In this document: positions 1 to 9,258 of the stretch, one piece after another | How positions within the stretch are numbered: position 1 is the first letter of the stretch | How the letters are laid out: each line of letters opens with the position of its first letter | Assembly (NCBI GenBank): GCA_019638805.1 | Contig: JAHBTA010000002.1 | Span: 558,001-622,000, forward strand | Origin: Microbacteriaceae bacterium | GTDB taxonomy: Bacteria; Actinomycetota; Actinomycetes; Actinomycetales; Microbacteriaceae | DNA: 64,000 nucleotides | Direction of reading: 5' to 3' | Program-made: the position numbers and the translations under genes | The notes under the pieces: model-generated | Databases searched by the model: none | Told to the model about the DNA's origin: nothing | The model's input: the letters and a program-made list of their open reading frames with translations, nothing else

Positions 1-1138
1 CCTCGTCGGGCAGGTTGAAGCTCAGCCGGATGAAGCGGTCCCGGCTCCACTGGAGGTCCTTCACGGCGGTCGCGAGCGTCAGGTAGTACGGCGCGAGGTG
101 CAGGATCCGCCGGCCCTCCGGCAGCTCCATATCCAGGCTCACGCCCACCGCGGTGGAACCGTCCGGAGCGCCGCGCAACTCGACCAGGAGCGATCCCGCG
201 TCGGTGCCCGGGGTATCCAGAATCGCCTGCAGGAGCGCGCGGAGAGCCGTGCGCTGCGGACCGCGCATCGTGTCGGCCCGGCGCTCCGGGTCGATCACCA
301 CGAGCCGGCTGTCCGCCGCGACCGAGTCGAGCCAGGTGACGTTGGACTGCGTGACCAGGTCGTCACGCAGTCGCCTCGCGAGCTGACCCGCGAGCGCCCG
401 GTCGGTCGCCGTGACGCTTCCGGTCGCGATGAGCGACTCCAGGAACGGAACCGCCCGCGCGGTCAGCTCGGCCAGTCGTACGCGCTCGGCAGACTCCACC
501 TCGTCGCTGCGCGCCGCGACCGGGGACACCAGAGCCTGCGAGCGCCGCTCGATGAGCGGCTGCATGCGTCGCACGATCGAGTACGAGAACGTGGCCGTCG
601 CGGCGATCCCGCTGATGATGGGCGACACGATGATGAGCACGGTCGCGACCGGACCCCAGTCGGGCACCTGCGGATGCACGATCAGGTACCCGACGGGGGC
701 GGTCACCACGATCGCCGCCAGCCCCAGGGCGATGAGGTTGCGCGCCGGCTGGTAGGGCGCAAGAGCCGCGAGCGTCAGCGCGACGCCGAACGGCGCCCAC
801 CACAGCTCGAGCACGAACTCGATGTTGCGATAGCCCAGTGACGACAGGAGGAAGCCGACGCAGGAGATGCCGACGGCGAGCGCGGCACCCCGCCACGTGA
901 TCGGCCCCCGCATGGGACGCGTCAGAACATGCACGAGCAGGCAGGCCAGCGAGCACAGCAGCACGCCGATGAACTGCAGTCGGGGGGTTCCCGTCCAGGT
1001 GGCGGCCGCCAGGGTGATGCCGTAGAGCAGGTTGACCGCCGCGAAGACCAGCGGCACGAGCGGTCCGGTGAACCAGCTGAGCGGGTCGACGTCGTAGGCC
1101 GACAGGGCGCCCGGCCAGCGCGGGGCGGGCGCGCTCAC
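1..1138 (-). CDS. Membrane protein with degenerate histidine-kinase-like region (partial)
   Basis: The gene runs off the left edge; 379 codons are visible. The GTG start overlaps the stop of the upstream kinase gene by 4 bp (GTGA), so the two are translationally coupled. The N-terminal half shows about six hydrophobic segments in the first 190 residues. A cytoplasmic part follows with a helical stretch placed like a DHp domain, then a segment (LRALLQAILDTPG) placed like the N-box of a HATPase. I see no phospho-acceptor His-Asp pair and no DxGxG motif in the visible part. I infer a pseudo-kinase or sensor partner of the neighbour. A plain membrane protein of unknown role is the alternative. 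Confidence 0.7.
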   Translation of the reverse strand, partial: MSAPAPRWPGALSAYDVDPLSWFTGPLVPLVFAAVNLLYGITLAAATWTGTPRLQFIGVLLCSLACLLVHVLTRPMRGPITWRGAALAVGISCVGFLLSSLGYRNIEFVLELWWAPFGVALTLAALAPYQPARNLIALGLAAIVVTAPVGYLIVHPQVPDWGPVATVLIIVSPIISGIAATATFSYSIVRRMQPLIERRSQALVSPVAARSDEVESAERVRLAELTARAVPFLESLIATGSVTATDRALAGQLARRLRDDLVTQSNVTWLDSVAADSRLVVIDPERRADTMRGPQRTALRALLQAILDTPGTDAGSLLVELRGAPDGSTAVGVSLDMELPEGRRILHLAPYYLTLATAVKDLQWSRDRFIRLSFNLPDE

Positions 1139-2370
1139 CGGTGCACCTCCCGGTGCCTCGACTCGGGCTGCGGCGCGACGACGCGCAGGACCGGCACGGT
1201 GAGCACGACCGAGGTTCCGCTCCCCGGGCTGGACCACACCCGCGCGGCGCCCCCGACGTCCTCCATGCGACGCACGATGGATCCGCGCAGGCCGAGCCGG
1301 TCGTCCGGGATGGCCGCCGGATCGAAGCCCGTGCCCTGATCGGTGATCATGATCGTCACGTCGAGGTCGTTGTAGATGAGCTCGAGCTCGGCCACCGAGG
1401 CGCCCGAGTGCCGCAGCACGTTCTCGAACGCCGCGCGCGTCGCCTGCACCGCCGCCTGCGCGACCTCGGGCGCCAGCTTGTAGACCCCGCTGCCCGAGCC
1501 CGTGACGTGGATCGACAGGCCGCGCCACTGAAAATCGCTGACCATGCGCATGAGGTCGTTGCGCAAAGCGGCGTCCTCGTCGTCGGCGGTCGGGATCGAG
1601 GTGGTCTGCGAGATCCACTCGGCGCCGCGCAGCTGCTCGATGTCCTCCCGCAGGCGGGCGATCGTGCGCTCGCTCAGCTCGCCGGTCGTGTTGAGGATGA
1701 TCGAGAGGTCGTTGAGGACGGTGTCGTGGACGGCCGCCGTGGTGCGGCGGGACAGGTCCTCGCCGCGAGCCAGGCGCTGGGTCTCGGCCTCGAGCGCGTC
1801 GAAGTTGGGCACCTTGCGCCGGATGGAGCGCTGGATCACCGCGAACGTCAGATACCCCAGGGTCGCGACGAAGAAGACCATGAGCGGGCCGTAGCCGGGC
1901 CGGAAGGGCACACCGGCGATGACCGACGCGGCGAGCGGGACCGCGGTCGCGATGGCGAGACCGAACGCGCTCCACAGGATCCCGGTCACGGCCGTGGTGG
2001 CGGTGACCCCGACCGCCACGAGCGCGAGGGTCGGCCGGTTCACCAGATAGAGGTTGTCGGCGAGGATGCCGGGGTCGCCGCCCAGCAGCACGAGCTCGTA
2101 CCCCAGGGTGGTGACCCCGCCCACCGCGAGGTAGATGAGCACCACCTCGACGCGCCGCCAGCGCCAGACCGCGATGATGCCGAACAGCACGATGAGCAGC
2201 AGCATGAGCGCGACCGGGATCTCGTCGGCCCGGTCCCGTCGGATCATGGTCTCGACGAGCACCGGGATCGCCGTTACGACCGTGATCGCGCCGACCGCCC
2301 ACCCGATGGTCGCGACCGTCGCGTTGGTGATGCGCGCGGCCAGGTCGCGCGGGAGGACGCGAACGCGCAT
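1135..2370 (-). CDS. Sensor histidine kinase, NarL/DesK type
   Basis: A 411-residue membrane kinase. Residues 1-180 hold several transmembrane segments. A HisKA_3-like helix follows with the acceptor motif AAVHDTVLNDL near residue 210. The C-terminal HATPase_c domain has an N-box (ENVLRHS), a G1 box (DQGTGFD) and a G2-like glycine stretch (RLGLRGSIVRR). The start has a strong ribosome site, GAGGAGGT. The gene is coupled to the degenerate kinase-like gene downstream. A response regulator would be expected beyond the left edge but cannot be seen. The signal sensed is unknown. Confidence 0.88.
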   Translation of the reverse strand: MRVRVLPRDLAARITNATVATIGWAVGAITVVTAIPVLVETMIRRDRADEIPVALMLLLIVLFGIIAVWRWRRVEVVLIYLAVGGVTTLGYELVLLGGDPGILADNLYLVNRPTLALVAVGVTATTAVTGILWSAFGLAIATAVPLAASVIAGVPFRPGYGPLMVFFVATLGYLTFAVIQRSIRRKVPNFDALEAETQRLARGEDLSRRTTAAVHDTVLNDLSIILNTTGELSERTIARLREDIEQLRGAEWISQTTSIPTADDEDAALRNDLMRMVSDFQWRGLSIHVTGSGSGVYKLAPEVAQAAVQATRAAFENVLRHSGASVAELELIYNDLDVTIMITDQGTGFDPAAIPDDRLGLRGSIVRRMEDVGGAARVWSSPGSGTSVVLTVPVLRVVAPQPESRHREVHR

Positions 2371-2394
2371 CGGAGCACCTCCTCGCCGGAAATG

Positions 2395-3465
2395 CTAGCC
2401 GCGGGCGCGGTCCCTGCCCCCGAGGGCGCGCTCGTCCGGGTTGCCCTCCCGGTCGGTTCGCAGCTCCTTGGGCAGGGAGAACATGAGGTCCTCGTGGGCG
2501 GTGGTCACCTCATCCACGCTCGTGTAGCCGGCGTCGGCCAGGTCGGCCAGCACCTCCTGCACGAGCACCTCGGGAACGCTCGCCCCGCTCGTGACGCCCA
2601 CGGTCGCGACGCCGTCGAGCCACTCCTGGCGGATCTCCCCCGCGTAGTCCACCCGGTGCGCGGCGGTCGCCCCGTGCTCGAGCGCGACCTCGACGAGGCG
2701 CACGCTGTTGGAGCTGTTGGCCGAGCCGACCACGATGACCAGATCGGCCTGGGGGGCGACCTTCTTGATGGCGACCTGACGGTTCTGGGTGGCGTAGCAG
2801 ATGTCGTCGGAGGGCGGGTCCTGCAGGTGCGGGAAGCGCTCGCGCAGACGCCGCACGGTCTCCATGGTCTCGTCCACGCTCAGCGTGGTCTGCGAGATCC
2901 AGACCAGATCGTCGGTCTCGGGCACCTCGATGGTGTCCGCGTCGCCGGGGCCGTTGACCAGGATCGTCCGGTCGGGCGCATGGCCCATGGTGCCCTCGAC
3001 CTCCTCGTGGCCCGCGTGGCCGATGAGCAGGATCGTCGCGTCCTGCTTCGCGAAGCGCTGCGCCTCGCGGTGCACCTTGGTGACGAGCGGGCAGGTCGCG
3101 TCGATCGCATCCAGGCCGCGGTCCGATGCCGCGCGCACGACCGCGGGACTCACCCCGTGGGCGCTGAACACCAGGTGGGATCCGGTGGGCACCTGATCGA
3201 CGTCGTCGACGAAGATCGCGCCGCGCTTCTCGAGCTCGGAGACCACGTGGACGTTGTGCACGATCTGCTTGCGGACGTAGACCGGGCTGCCGAAGCGATC
3301 GAGGGCCTTCTCGACGGCGATGACCGCGCGATCCACTCCGGCGCAGTAGCCGCGCGGCGAGGCGAGGAGCACGCGCTTGGCGCCGCCCACGGGCAGGTCG
3401 GCGAGCCGGCCGCGCTGCCTCGGGACATGAGGCGTCGCGAGCGGCACCTGCCCGTTCGTGATCAC
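2395..3465 (-). CDS. ispH: 4-hydroxy-3-methylbut-2-enyl diphosphate reductase
   Basis: Last enzyme of the MEP isoprenoid pathway; an iron-sulfur enzyme that makes IPP and DMAPP from HMBPP. The 356-residue product has the three cluster cysteines in family context: GYCAGVD near residue 40, DATCPLV near 124 and DICYATQ near 225. It also has the histidine-containing active-site segments of the LytB family. The GTG start is supported by a TAGAAT hexamer exactly 6 bases upstream, which fits a leaderless mRNA. It diverges from xseA, a common bacterial arrangement. Confidence 0.96.
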   Translation of the reverse strand: MITNGQVPLATPHVPRQRGRLADLPVGGAKRVLLASPRGYCAGVDRAVIAVEKALDRFGSPVYVRKQIVHNVHVVSELEKRGAIFVDDVDQVPTGSHLVFSAHGVSPAVVRAASDRGLDAIDATCPLVTKVHREAQRFAKQDATILLIGHAGHEEVEGTMGHAPDRTILVNGPGDADTIEVPETDDLVWISQTTLSVDETMETVRRLRERFPHLQDPPSDDICYATQNRQVAIKKVAPQADLVIVVGSANSSNSVRLVEVALEHGATAAHRVDYAGEIRQEWLDGVATVGVTSGASVPEVLVQEVLADLADAGYTSVDEVTTAHEDLMFSLPKELRTDREGNPDERALGGRDRARG

Positions 3466-3541
3466 GCCCCGATTCTACGGAGGCATCCTGGGGTGGGGAT
3501 GCGGTGGGCGCGTGGTCGGGAGGGTCGCGTAACGTGTGGGC
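3466..3541. promoter_or_regulatory. Divergent ispH/xseA leaderless promoters
   Basis: The 76-base gap holds two outward -10 hexamers. TAGAAT on the minus strand (3472-3477) lies 6 bases from the ispH GTG. TAACGT on the plus strand (3530-3535) lies 6 bases from the xseA GTG at 3542. Transcripts would start at or next to the start codons. No convincing -35 box is visible. Confidence 0.6.
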
Positions 3542-4789
3542 GTGACCACCACGGTGCCCGGCGACCACCCCTCGACGGCGGAGGCGCCGTGGCCGGTCGC
3601 CGTCGTCGCGGGCAAGATCAAGGGCTGGGTCGAACGGCTCGGCACGGTCTGGGTCGAGGGCGAGCTCGCGCAGTGGAACGAGCGCAATGGCAACGTCTAC
3701 GGCAAGCTCAAGGACCTCGAGAGCGACGTCACCCTGTCCTTCCAGCTGTGGTCATCGACGCGCGCGCGGCTGACCGAGGAGTTCGCGCAGGGCGACCACG
3801 TCATCGCGCTGGCCAAAACGGAGTTCTGGGTCAAGGGCGGAACCCTGTCGATGCAGCTCCTGCAGTTGCGCCACGTCGGGCTGGGCGAGCTGCTCGAGCG
3901 CCTCGAACGCCTGCGCCGGCAGCTCGCCGAGGAGGGGCTCTTCGACCCCGCCCGCAAGAAGCCGCTCCCGTTCCTGCCGAACCGCATCGGACTCGTCACC
4001 GGCAAGGACAGCGACGCCGAGAAGGACGTCCTGCGCAACGCCCAACTGCGCTGGCCGCAGGTCGCCTTCCGGGTGCGGCACGCCATGGTGCAGGGCGACA
4101 AGGCGGCGGCGGATGTCACGGCCGCGATCCGCGAACTCGACGCCGACCCCGAGGTGGATGTCATCATCGTCGCGCGTGGGGGCGGTGACTTTCAGAACCT
4201 GCTGACCTTCAGCGACGAGACCCTGGTGCGCGCCGCCGCCGCCTGCACGACCCCGCTGGTGAGCGCGATCGGGCACGAGGCCGACCGGCCGCTGCTCGAC
4301 GAGGTGGCCGACCTGCGCGCGTCGACCCCGACCGACGCCGCCAAGCGCGTGGTGCCCGACGTCGCGGAGGAACTGGCGCGCGTCGAGCAGGCGCGCTCCC
4401 GCATCCGGCTGCGCGTGACCGGCATGATCACGCACGAGATCGACCGCCTCGCGTCGCTGCGCTCGCGGCCGGCCCTCGCCGACCCGGGCTGGCTCGTCAC
4501 GCAGCGTCAGGACGAGCTGACCCGCTGGGTGGCCCGCGGTTCCGAGCTCGCGGCTCACATCGTGGAACGCGCCGAGCGCCGGCTGGCCGAGCTCACCGGG
4601 CAGCTGCGCGCGCTGTCGCCCCAGCGCACCCTGGAGCGGGGCTACGCGATCGCGCAGGGCGCGGACGGCCGCGTCGTGCGACAGGCGGCGGATGCCGCAC
4701 CCGGCTCCCCGCTCCTCCTCACCCTCGCCGACGGCCGGGTCTCCACCACGGTGGACGGGCCAGGGCCGGGCGCGGAGCCGCGCGGCTAG
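3542..4789 (+). CDS. xseA: Exodeoxyribonuclease VII large subunit
   Basis: Catalytic subunit of ExoVII, which degrades single-stranded DNA to acid-insoluble oligonucleotides. At 415 residues it has the usual actinobacterial length. The N-terminal OB fold (about 20-115) contains [11 protein letters not shown] and GNVYGKLKD. The catalytic core contains [16 protein letters not shown] and [14 protein letters not shown] coiled-coil region and a C-terminal beta segment (LERGYAI) follow. The GTG at 3542 is preferred over the GTG at 3536 because a TAACGT -10 box ends 6 bases before it and overlaps the earlier codon. xseB follows after 10 bp. Confidence 0.95.
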   Translation: MTTTVPGDHPSTAEAPWPVAVVAGKIKGWVERLGTVWVEGELAQWNERNGNVYGKLKDLESDVTLSFQLWSSTRARLTEEFAQGDHVIALAKTEFWVKGGTLSMQLLQLRHVGLGELLERLERLRRQLAEEGLFDPARKKPLPFLPNRIGLVTGKDSDAEKDVLRNAQLRWPQVAFRVRHAMVQGDKAAADVTAAIRELDADPEVDVIIVARGGGDFQNLLTFSDETLVRAAAACTTPLVSAIGHEADRPLLDEVADLRASTPTDAAKRVVPDVAEELARVEQARSRIRLRVTGMITHEIDRLASLRSRPALADPGWLVTQRQDELTRWVARGSELAAHIVERAERRLAELTGQLRALSPQRTLERGYAIAQGADGRVVRQAADAAPGSPLLLTLADGRVSTTVDGPGPGAEPRG

Positions 4790-4799
4790 AGTGGGAGGC

Positions 4800-5036
4800 G
4801 TGGCAGCCGAGACCCCCGTCGCCGACCTGAGCTACGAGCAGGCCCGCGACGAACTCGTACGCGTGGTCACCGAGCTCGAGCAGGGCGCCGCGACGCTCGA
4901 GCAGTCGCTGGCACTCTGGGAGCGCGGCGAGGCGCTCGCGCGCCGCTGCGAAGAGTGGCTCATCGGCGCGAAGGCCCGGCTCGACGCCGCGCGCGCCGCA
5001 GCGGGCGATGCAGCGCCCGCCACGGGCGAGTCGTGA
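4800..5036 (+). CDS. xseB: Exodeoxyribonuclease VII small subunit
   Basis: A 78-residue helical subunit that binds the XseA coiled coil. It carries the family pattern [27 protein letters not shown] and a second helix ending ARLDAA. The GTG start has a GGGAGG ribosome site just upstream, 10 bp after the xseA stop. Its stop overlaps the next gene by 4 bp (GTGA), so the operon continues. Confidence 0.93.
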   Translation: MAAETPVADLSYEQARDELVRVVTELEQGAATLEQSLALWERGEALARRCEEWLIGAKARLDAARAAAGDAAPATGES

Positions 5037-5686
5037 CCCGGGAGCCGGTGACCGACGACACGGGACGGCCCATCGTGGCCGAACTCGGCCGCGCCGAGAC
5101 CCCGGACGAGACCGCCGATCGCAAGGCCGCCGCGAGCGCAGAGCGCCGGCGCAATCAGACCTCCTTCAACCTGGTCGCGGCCCTCGTCGCGTCCCTCGGC
5201 GTCGTGCTGCTGATCCTCCTCGTCGTGGTCCGCCCCGCCGACATCGAGCGCGAGAGCGTGGACTACGCCGCCGTGGCCGCCGACCTCGAGGATCAGACCG
5301 GCCAGGTGCTCGCCGTCCCGGAATTGCCGGCCGGGTGGAGCGCGAACCGGGCAGAGCTCGTGGAGGGTGCCGACGGCATCCCGGTCTGGAGTGTCGGTTT
5401 CCTGACGCCGTCGGAGCAGTACATCGGGCTGGAGCAGGGCCTCGAGGCGGACGCGAGGTGGACGGCAGCGCACGTCGAGGGTGAGACGGCCACCGGCAGC
5501 CTCCGCGCGGGCGGCGTCGCCTGGCAGGTCTACGACCGCCGCGACGAGCGCGACACCGGCAACCTCGCCTACGCCCTCAGCGCGAGCCTGGGCGACTCGA
5601 TCGTCGTGCTGGGCGGCACGGCGAGCGATGACGAGTTCGAGACCCTCGCGGCGGCCGTCGCGGCATCGTTGGAAGGGAAGTCATGA
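5033..5686 (+). CDS. DUF4245 membrane-anchored protein
   Basis: A 217-residue protein with a charged N-terminus of about 50 residues, one transmembrane helix (about 53-75) and an extracytoplasmic domain ending in [17 protein letters not shown]. This matches the actinobacterial DUF4245 family, which is typically found beside xseAB. Function is unknown. It is coupled at both ends: GTGA overlap with xseB and ATGA overlap with the carbonic anhydrase gene. It has only two cysteine-free extracellular segments, so it is not an obvious lipoprotein or disulfide protein. Confidence 0.85.
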   Translation: MTREPVTDDTGRPIVAELGRAETPDETADRKAAASAERRRNQTSFNLVAALVASLGVVLLILLVVVRPADIERESVDYAAVAADLEDQTGQVLAVPELPAGWSANRAELVEGADGIPVWSVGFLTPSEQYIGLEQGLEADARWTAAHVEGETATGSLRAGGVAWQVYDRRDERDTGNLAYALSASLGDSIVVLGGTASDDEFETLAAAVAASLEGKS

Positions 5687-6306
5687 CGCACGAACGGACG
5701 CCCACGCAGGTGTGGCGGGAGATGATGCGCGGCAACGAGAGGTTCGTCGCGGGCGAGCCGCGGCATCCGCGCCAGGACGTCGAGCGGCGCACCGAGCTCG
5801 CCCACACCCAGGCCCCGCACGCCGCGCTGTTCGGGTGCAGCGACTCCCGGCTGGCGGCCGAGATCATCTTCGACAAGGGGCTCGGCGACCTCTTCGTGGT
5901 GCGCAACGCCGGGCAGGTCATCTCCGACTCGGTCGTCGGTTCGCTCGAGTACGCGGTCGCGGTGCTCGAGGTGCCGCTCATCCTGGTCCTCGGGCACGAC
6001 GAGTGCGGCGCCGTGCGCGCGGCCATCGACTCCGCCGGGCCGGATGCGTCGCCGCTGCCCCCGCACATCGCGTCGCTCATCGCGCCCATCGCACCGGCCG
6101 TGCGGCGCGTGCCCGCCGTGGACGGCGTGGTCGACGCCCAGGAGGTGGGCCGGGAGCATCTCCGGGACACCGTGGCCGAGCTGCTCGAGACCTCCGAGCT
6201 CATCGGCGCGGCCGTCGCCGCGGGTACGCTGGCAGTGATCGGAGCGAACTACCGCCTCAGCGAGGGCCGTGTCGTCCCCGACGTCATCCTCGGCACGGTC
6301 ACCTGA
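5683..6306 (+). CDS. Beta-class carbonic anhydrase
   Basis: Interconverts CO2 and bicarbonate. The 207-residue product has the zinc-binding signature of beta carbonic anhydrases: [12 protein letters not shown] (Cys and the Asp-Arg dyad near residues 48-52) and GHDECGAV (His and second Cys near 105-108). The start overlaps the DUF4245 stop (ATGA) and has a GAAGGGAAG ribosome site. It is followed by fumC, so the operon could link carboxylation or bicarbonate supply with central metabolism. That link is inference. Confidence 0.95.
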   Translation: MTHERTPTQVWREMMRGNERFVAGEPRHPRQDVERRTELAHTQAPHAALFGCSDSRLAAEIIFDKGLGDLFVVRNAGQVISDSVVGSLEYAVAVLEVPLILVLGHDECGAVRAAIDSAGPDASPLPPHIASLIAPIAPAVRRVPAVDGVVDAQEVGREHLRDTVAELLETSELIGAAVAAGTLAVIGANYRLSEGRVVPDVILGTVT

Positions 6307-6334
6307 CCGGCAGTCACCTGAAAGGCACGCGCGC

Positions 6335-7735
6335 GTGAGCACACCCGACGAGAACTGGCGCATCGAGCACGACACCATGGGCGAGGTGCGGGTCCCCGCG
6401 GCGGCCCTGTACGGGGCGCAGACCCAGCGCGCCGTCGAGAACTTCCCGATCTCGGGCTCGGGGCTCGAGCCCGCCCAGATCGTGGCGCTGGCACGCATCA
6501 AGCGCGCGGCCGCCCTGGTCAACAAAGAGCTGGGCATCGTGGACGCTCCCATCGCGGACGCCATCGTCGGCGCCGCCGATGCGCTCATCGCGGGCGAGCA
6601 CCACGACCAGTTCCCGGTCGACACCTACCAGACCGGGTCGGGCACGAGCTCGAACATGAACATCAACGAGGTGCTCGCGACCCTGGCGACGCGTTCGCTC
6701 GGCTCGCCCGTGCACCCCAACGACCACGTCAACGCCTCGCAATCCTCCAACGACGTCTTCCCCACCTCGGTGCACGTCGCCGTCACCGGGGCGCTGCTGA
6801 GCGATCTGGTTCCCGCGCTCGAGCACCTGGCCGCCGCCCTGGAGGAGAAGGCCCGGCTGTGGGCGGGCGCGGTCAAGCCCGGGCGCACGCACCTCATGGA
6901 CGCCACGCCGGTGACCCTCGGCCAGGAGTTCGGCGGCTACGCACGCCAGATCCGCCTGGGCGTCGAGCGCGTCCAATCCACCATCACCCGCGTGGCCGAG
7001 GTGCCGCTGGGCGGCACCGCCGTCGGAACCGGCATCAACACGCCCGCCGGCTTCTCGCAGAAGGTCATCGCGATCCTGGCCGAGTCCGCCGGACTTCCCA
7101 TCACGGAGGCGAAGGACCACTTCGAGGCGCAGGGCGCGCGCGACGGGCTCGTGGAGGCATCCGGGGCGCTGCGGACCATCGCGGTCTCGCTCACCAAGAT
7201 CTGCAACGACCTGCGCTGGATGGGCTCCGGGCCCAACACCGGGATCGCCGAGCTGCACATCCCCGACCTGCAGCCCGGGTCGTCGATCATGCCGGGCAAG
7301 GTCAACCCGGTCATCCCCGAGGCGGTCATCATGGTCGCCGCCCGGGTGGTCGGCAACGACGCGACCATCGCCTGGGCGGGTGCGACCGGCGCATTCGAGC
7401 TCAACGTCGCGATCCCGGTCATGGGCACCGCCCTGCTCGAGTCGATCCGACTGCTGGCCAACTCGAGCCGGGTGCTGGCCGACAAGACGGTCGCCGGGCT
7501 CGAGGCCAACCTCGACCGGGCCCGTGCGCTGGCGGAGTCCTCCCCATCGATCGTGACCCCGCTCAACAAGCTCATCGGCTACGAGAGCGCGGCCAAGATC
7601 GCCAAGCACTCGGTCGCGAAGGGCATGACGGTGCGCGAGGCGGCGGTCGACCTGGGGTTCGTCGAGCGCGGCGAGCTCACCGAGCAGCAGCTCGACGCGG
7701 CGCTCGACGTGCTCAGCATGACTCACCCGTCCTGA
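6335..7735 (+). CDS. fumC: Class II fumarate hydratase
   Basis: Reversibly hydrates fumarate to malate in the TCA cycle; iron-independent tetramer. The 466-residue length matches FumC. The superfamily signature [11 protein letters not shown] is present near residue 317, together with [10 protein letters not shown] and [10 protein letters not shown], which shape the active site. The chosen GTG follows an AAAGG ribosome site and begins with the family-like [17 protein letters not shown]. Its stop codon lies inside a short tandem duplication (7725-7768). Confidence 0.96.
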   Translation: MSTPDENWRIEHDTMGEVRVPAAALYGAQTQRAVENFPISGSGLEPAQIVALARIKRAAALVNKELGIVDAPIADAIVGAADALIAGEHHDQFPVDTYQTGSGTSSNMNINEVLATLATRSLGSPVHPNDHVNASQSSNDVFPTSVHVAVTGALLSDLVPALEHLAAALEEKARLWAGAVKPGRTHLMDATPVTLGQEFGGYARQIRLGVERVQSTITRVAEVPLGGTAVGTGINTPAGFSQKVIAILAESAGLPITEAKDHFEAQGARDGLVEASGALRTIAVSLTKICNDLRWMGSGPNTGIAELHIPDLQPGSSIMPGKVNPVIPEAVIMVAARVVGNDATIAWAGATGAFELNVAIPVMGTALLESIRLLANSSRVLADKTVAGLEANLDRARALAESSPSIVTPLNKLIGYESAAKIAKHSVAKGMTVREAAVDLGFVERGELTEQQLDAALDVLSMTHPS

Positions 7736-7768
7736 CGGACGGCGAATGCCCTACCCGTCCTGACGGAC
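7725..7768. repeat. 16-bp direct repeat over the fumC stop
   Basis: The string ACCCGTCCTGACGGAC occurs at 7725-7740, where it contains the fumC TGA, and again at 7753-7768. Each copy can form a small stem (CCGT/ACGG). The second copy lies just upstream of the next gene's -10 box at 7774. Confidence 0.8.
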
Positions 7769-7786
7769 AGGCGTAACGTGAGGGCG

Positions 7787-8503
7787 GTGCGCGTCCTCAG
7801 TTACAACCTCGAGAAGAACAAGGCGGCCGGTGAGCTCCTCGAACTCATCGACCGCCACGACCTCGATCTGCTGTGCCTGCAGGAGGTGGATGCCGCCGCT
7901 CTCCCCGGCGAGCTCGGCTCCATGCACCTGGTCGACCGCACGACCGCGAACCGCCTCGGGCTCGCCATCTACCACCGCAGCGACCGCTACACCGCCCGGC
8001 GCACCTCGGCGTTCGCACTCAAGAAGTCGCTGCACGACCGCATCGCCAAACCCGCCCACGAGCGTCTGCTCGCGACCCGCCTGGTGGACCGGGCGACCGA
8101 CCACGAGCTCGTCGTGGCGTCCTTCCACGCCTCGCCCCTGACCGCCCTCAACTCGCTGCGCCGCGCGCAGATCGCCTCCGCTCACGAATGCCTGAGCGGC
8201 ATCGGCCCCGGGCTGCCGCACCTCATGGTCGGCGACTACAACTACCCGCTTTTCCGCCGGGGTCTGGGGCGCAGCGTGACGAGAACCGGGCACGACCTGA
8301 CCTTCAGCGACGGGCGCACCTACACGCGCTACAAGTTCCTGCGCGGCCACTTCGACTTCGCCACGTCGATGGGTATGGCCATCCAGTCGGTCGAGACCCT
8401 CCCCAAGGGCGGGTCCGACCACATGCCGATCCTGGTCACCGCGACCTACGGCAACCCGGTCCAGCCCGACCCGAGCCCGGCCAGCGCGACCGCGGCCCAG
8501 TAG
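7787..8503 (+). CDS. Endonuclease/exonuclease/phosphatase family protein
   Basis: A 238-residue protein of the EEP (DNase I-like) fold. It has an N-terminal VLSYNLEKN strand, LDLLCLQEVD with the metal-binding Glu, MVGDYNYPL, and a C-terminal GGSDHMPIL with the catalytic Asp-His. The substrate is not evident; relatives cleave nucleic acids, lipids or inositol phosphates. The start is set at GTG 7787 because TAACGT (7774-7779) lies 7 bases upstream; GTG 7778 overlaps that box. The 3' end overlaps the convergent prepilin peptidase gene by 58 bp. Confidence 0.85.
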   Translation: MRVLSYNLEKNKAAGELLELIDRHDLDLLCLQEVDAAALPGELGSMHLVDRTTANRLGLAIYHRSDRYTARRTSAFALKKSLHDRIAKPAHERLLATRLVDRATDHELVVASFHASPLTALNSLRRAQIASAHECLSGIGPGLPHLMVGDYNYPLFRRGLGRSVTRTGHDLTFSDGRTYTRYKFLRGHFDFATSMGMAIQSVETLPKGGSDHMPILVTATYGNPVQPDPSPASATAAQ

Positions 8504-9015
8504 CCCGCGAGCAGCGCGGGACCGAACGGGATGCGCGCCCCGCGCCCCGCGCGCACCAGCACGACGAGCGCCGCGACGCCCCCGATCAGGAAGGCGAGCA
8601 CGGGCGCCGCCAGCGCGATGCCGGGTGCGGGCGAGGCCAGCCCGATGAATGCGGCGAGCTTCGCGTCGCCCATGCCGATGCCGCCCGCCAGCGCCATGAC
8701 CCCGAGCGCCCCGCCGAAGGCGAGGGCGGCGACGAGGGGCACGAGCGCATCCCCCCTCGTGGCCCCGAGGACCGCGCCCGCGAGTCCGGTGCCCGGAGTT
8801 GCACTCAGCGCAACGCCCAACCCGGAGGCCACGAGCCCCACGACGATGCCCGGCACGGTCATGCGGTTGGGCAGCCGGTGCTCGCGCAGGTCGACGCGGG
8901 CGAGCTCGGGGGTCACGGCCGCGAGGCACACGCCCGCCAGTGTCGAGGGGTGCAGGCCGAGCACCGCGACAACGAGAGCCGCAAGCACCACCGCCACGAG
9001 ATCGCGAGCCACCAC
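8446..9015 (-). CDS. A24-family prepilin peptidase
   Basis: A 189-residue multi-spanning aspartic protease that would process type IV/Flp-type prepilins. Both catalytic aspartates are in family context: DLREHRLPN near residue 42 and GIGMGDAKL near residue 115, with hydrophobic segments between. It lacks the N-terminal methylase domain of full-length PilD, like CpaA/TadV enzymes. No pilin genes are in the window. TAGCGT lies 6 bases before the GTG start (minus strand, 9022-9027). Its 3' end overlaps the convergent EEP gene by 58 bp. Confidence 0.85.
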   Translation of the reverse strand: MVARDLVAVVLAALVVAVLGLHPSTLAGVCLAAVTPELARVDLREHRLPNRMTVPGIVVGLVASGLGVALSATPGTGLAGAVLGATRGDALVPLVAALAFGGALGVMALAGGIGMGDAKLAAFIGLASPAPGIALAAPVLAFLIGGVAALVVLVRAGRGARIPFGPALLAGYWAAVALAGLGSGWTGLP

Positions 9016-9191
9016 GCGCGGACGCTACCGGTCTCGCGCGGGCCGGCGTCAGCGGCATCCACAGGTCGGAAATTCAGGAATGTTCCCTGCCGGTTCCGCC
9101 TGCACCCTGACTCCACGGCGGCCCCAGGCCGAAGTCTCCTGAGTTTCCCGCAGCGGCGGCGCACGGCCGCCCGGCGAACCAACGGCGCACG

Positions 9192-9239
9192 CGTTTGTGA
9201 TCAGCGCGCGCCTACGAAAACGCGCGCTGACCACAAACG
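9192..9239. terminator. Long hairpin downstream of the phoH-like gene
   Basis: Two 19-base arms (9192-9210 and 9221-9239) pair around a 10-base loop with one mismatch. In minus-strand RNA that mismatch becomes a G-U pair. It starts 20 bases after the PhoH-like stop on the minus strand. There is no U tract, as in many actinobacterial terminators. The rest of 9016-9258 holds the prepilin peptidase promoter (TAGCGT) and nothing else I can assign. Confidence 0.65.
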
Positions 9240-9258
9240 GCAGCGCCGACGCGGCGGG

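Noticed and set aside
1141..4188. A 1015-codon open frame on the plus strand
   Set aside because: It is antisense to the kinase and ispH genes and enters xseA in another frame. Its translation is Arg/Gly/Asp-rich with no domain, as expected for a shadow frame in GC-rich DNA.
7778..7786. GTG 7778 as start of the EEP gene
   Set aside because: It overlaps the TAACGT box. The GTG at 7787 has the expected spacing and keeps the first beta strand.
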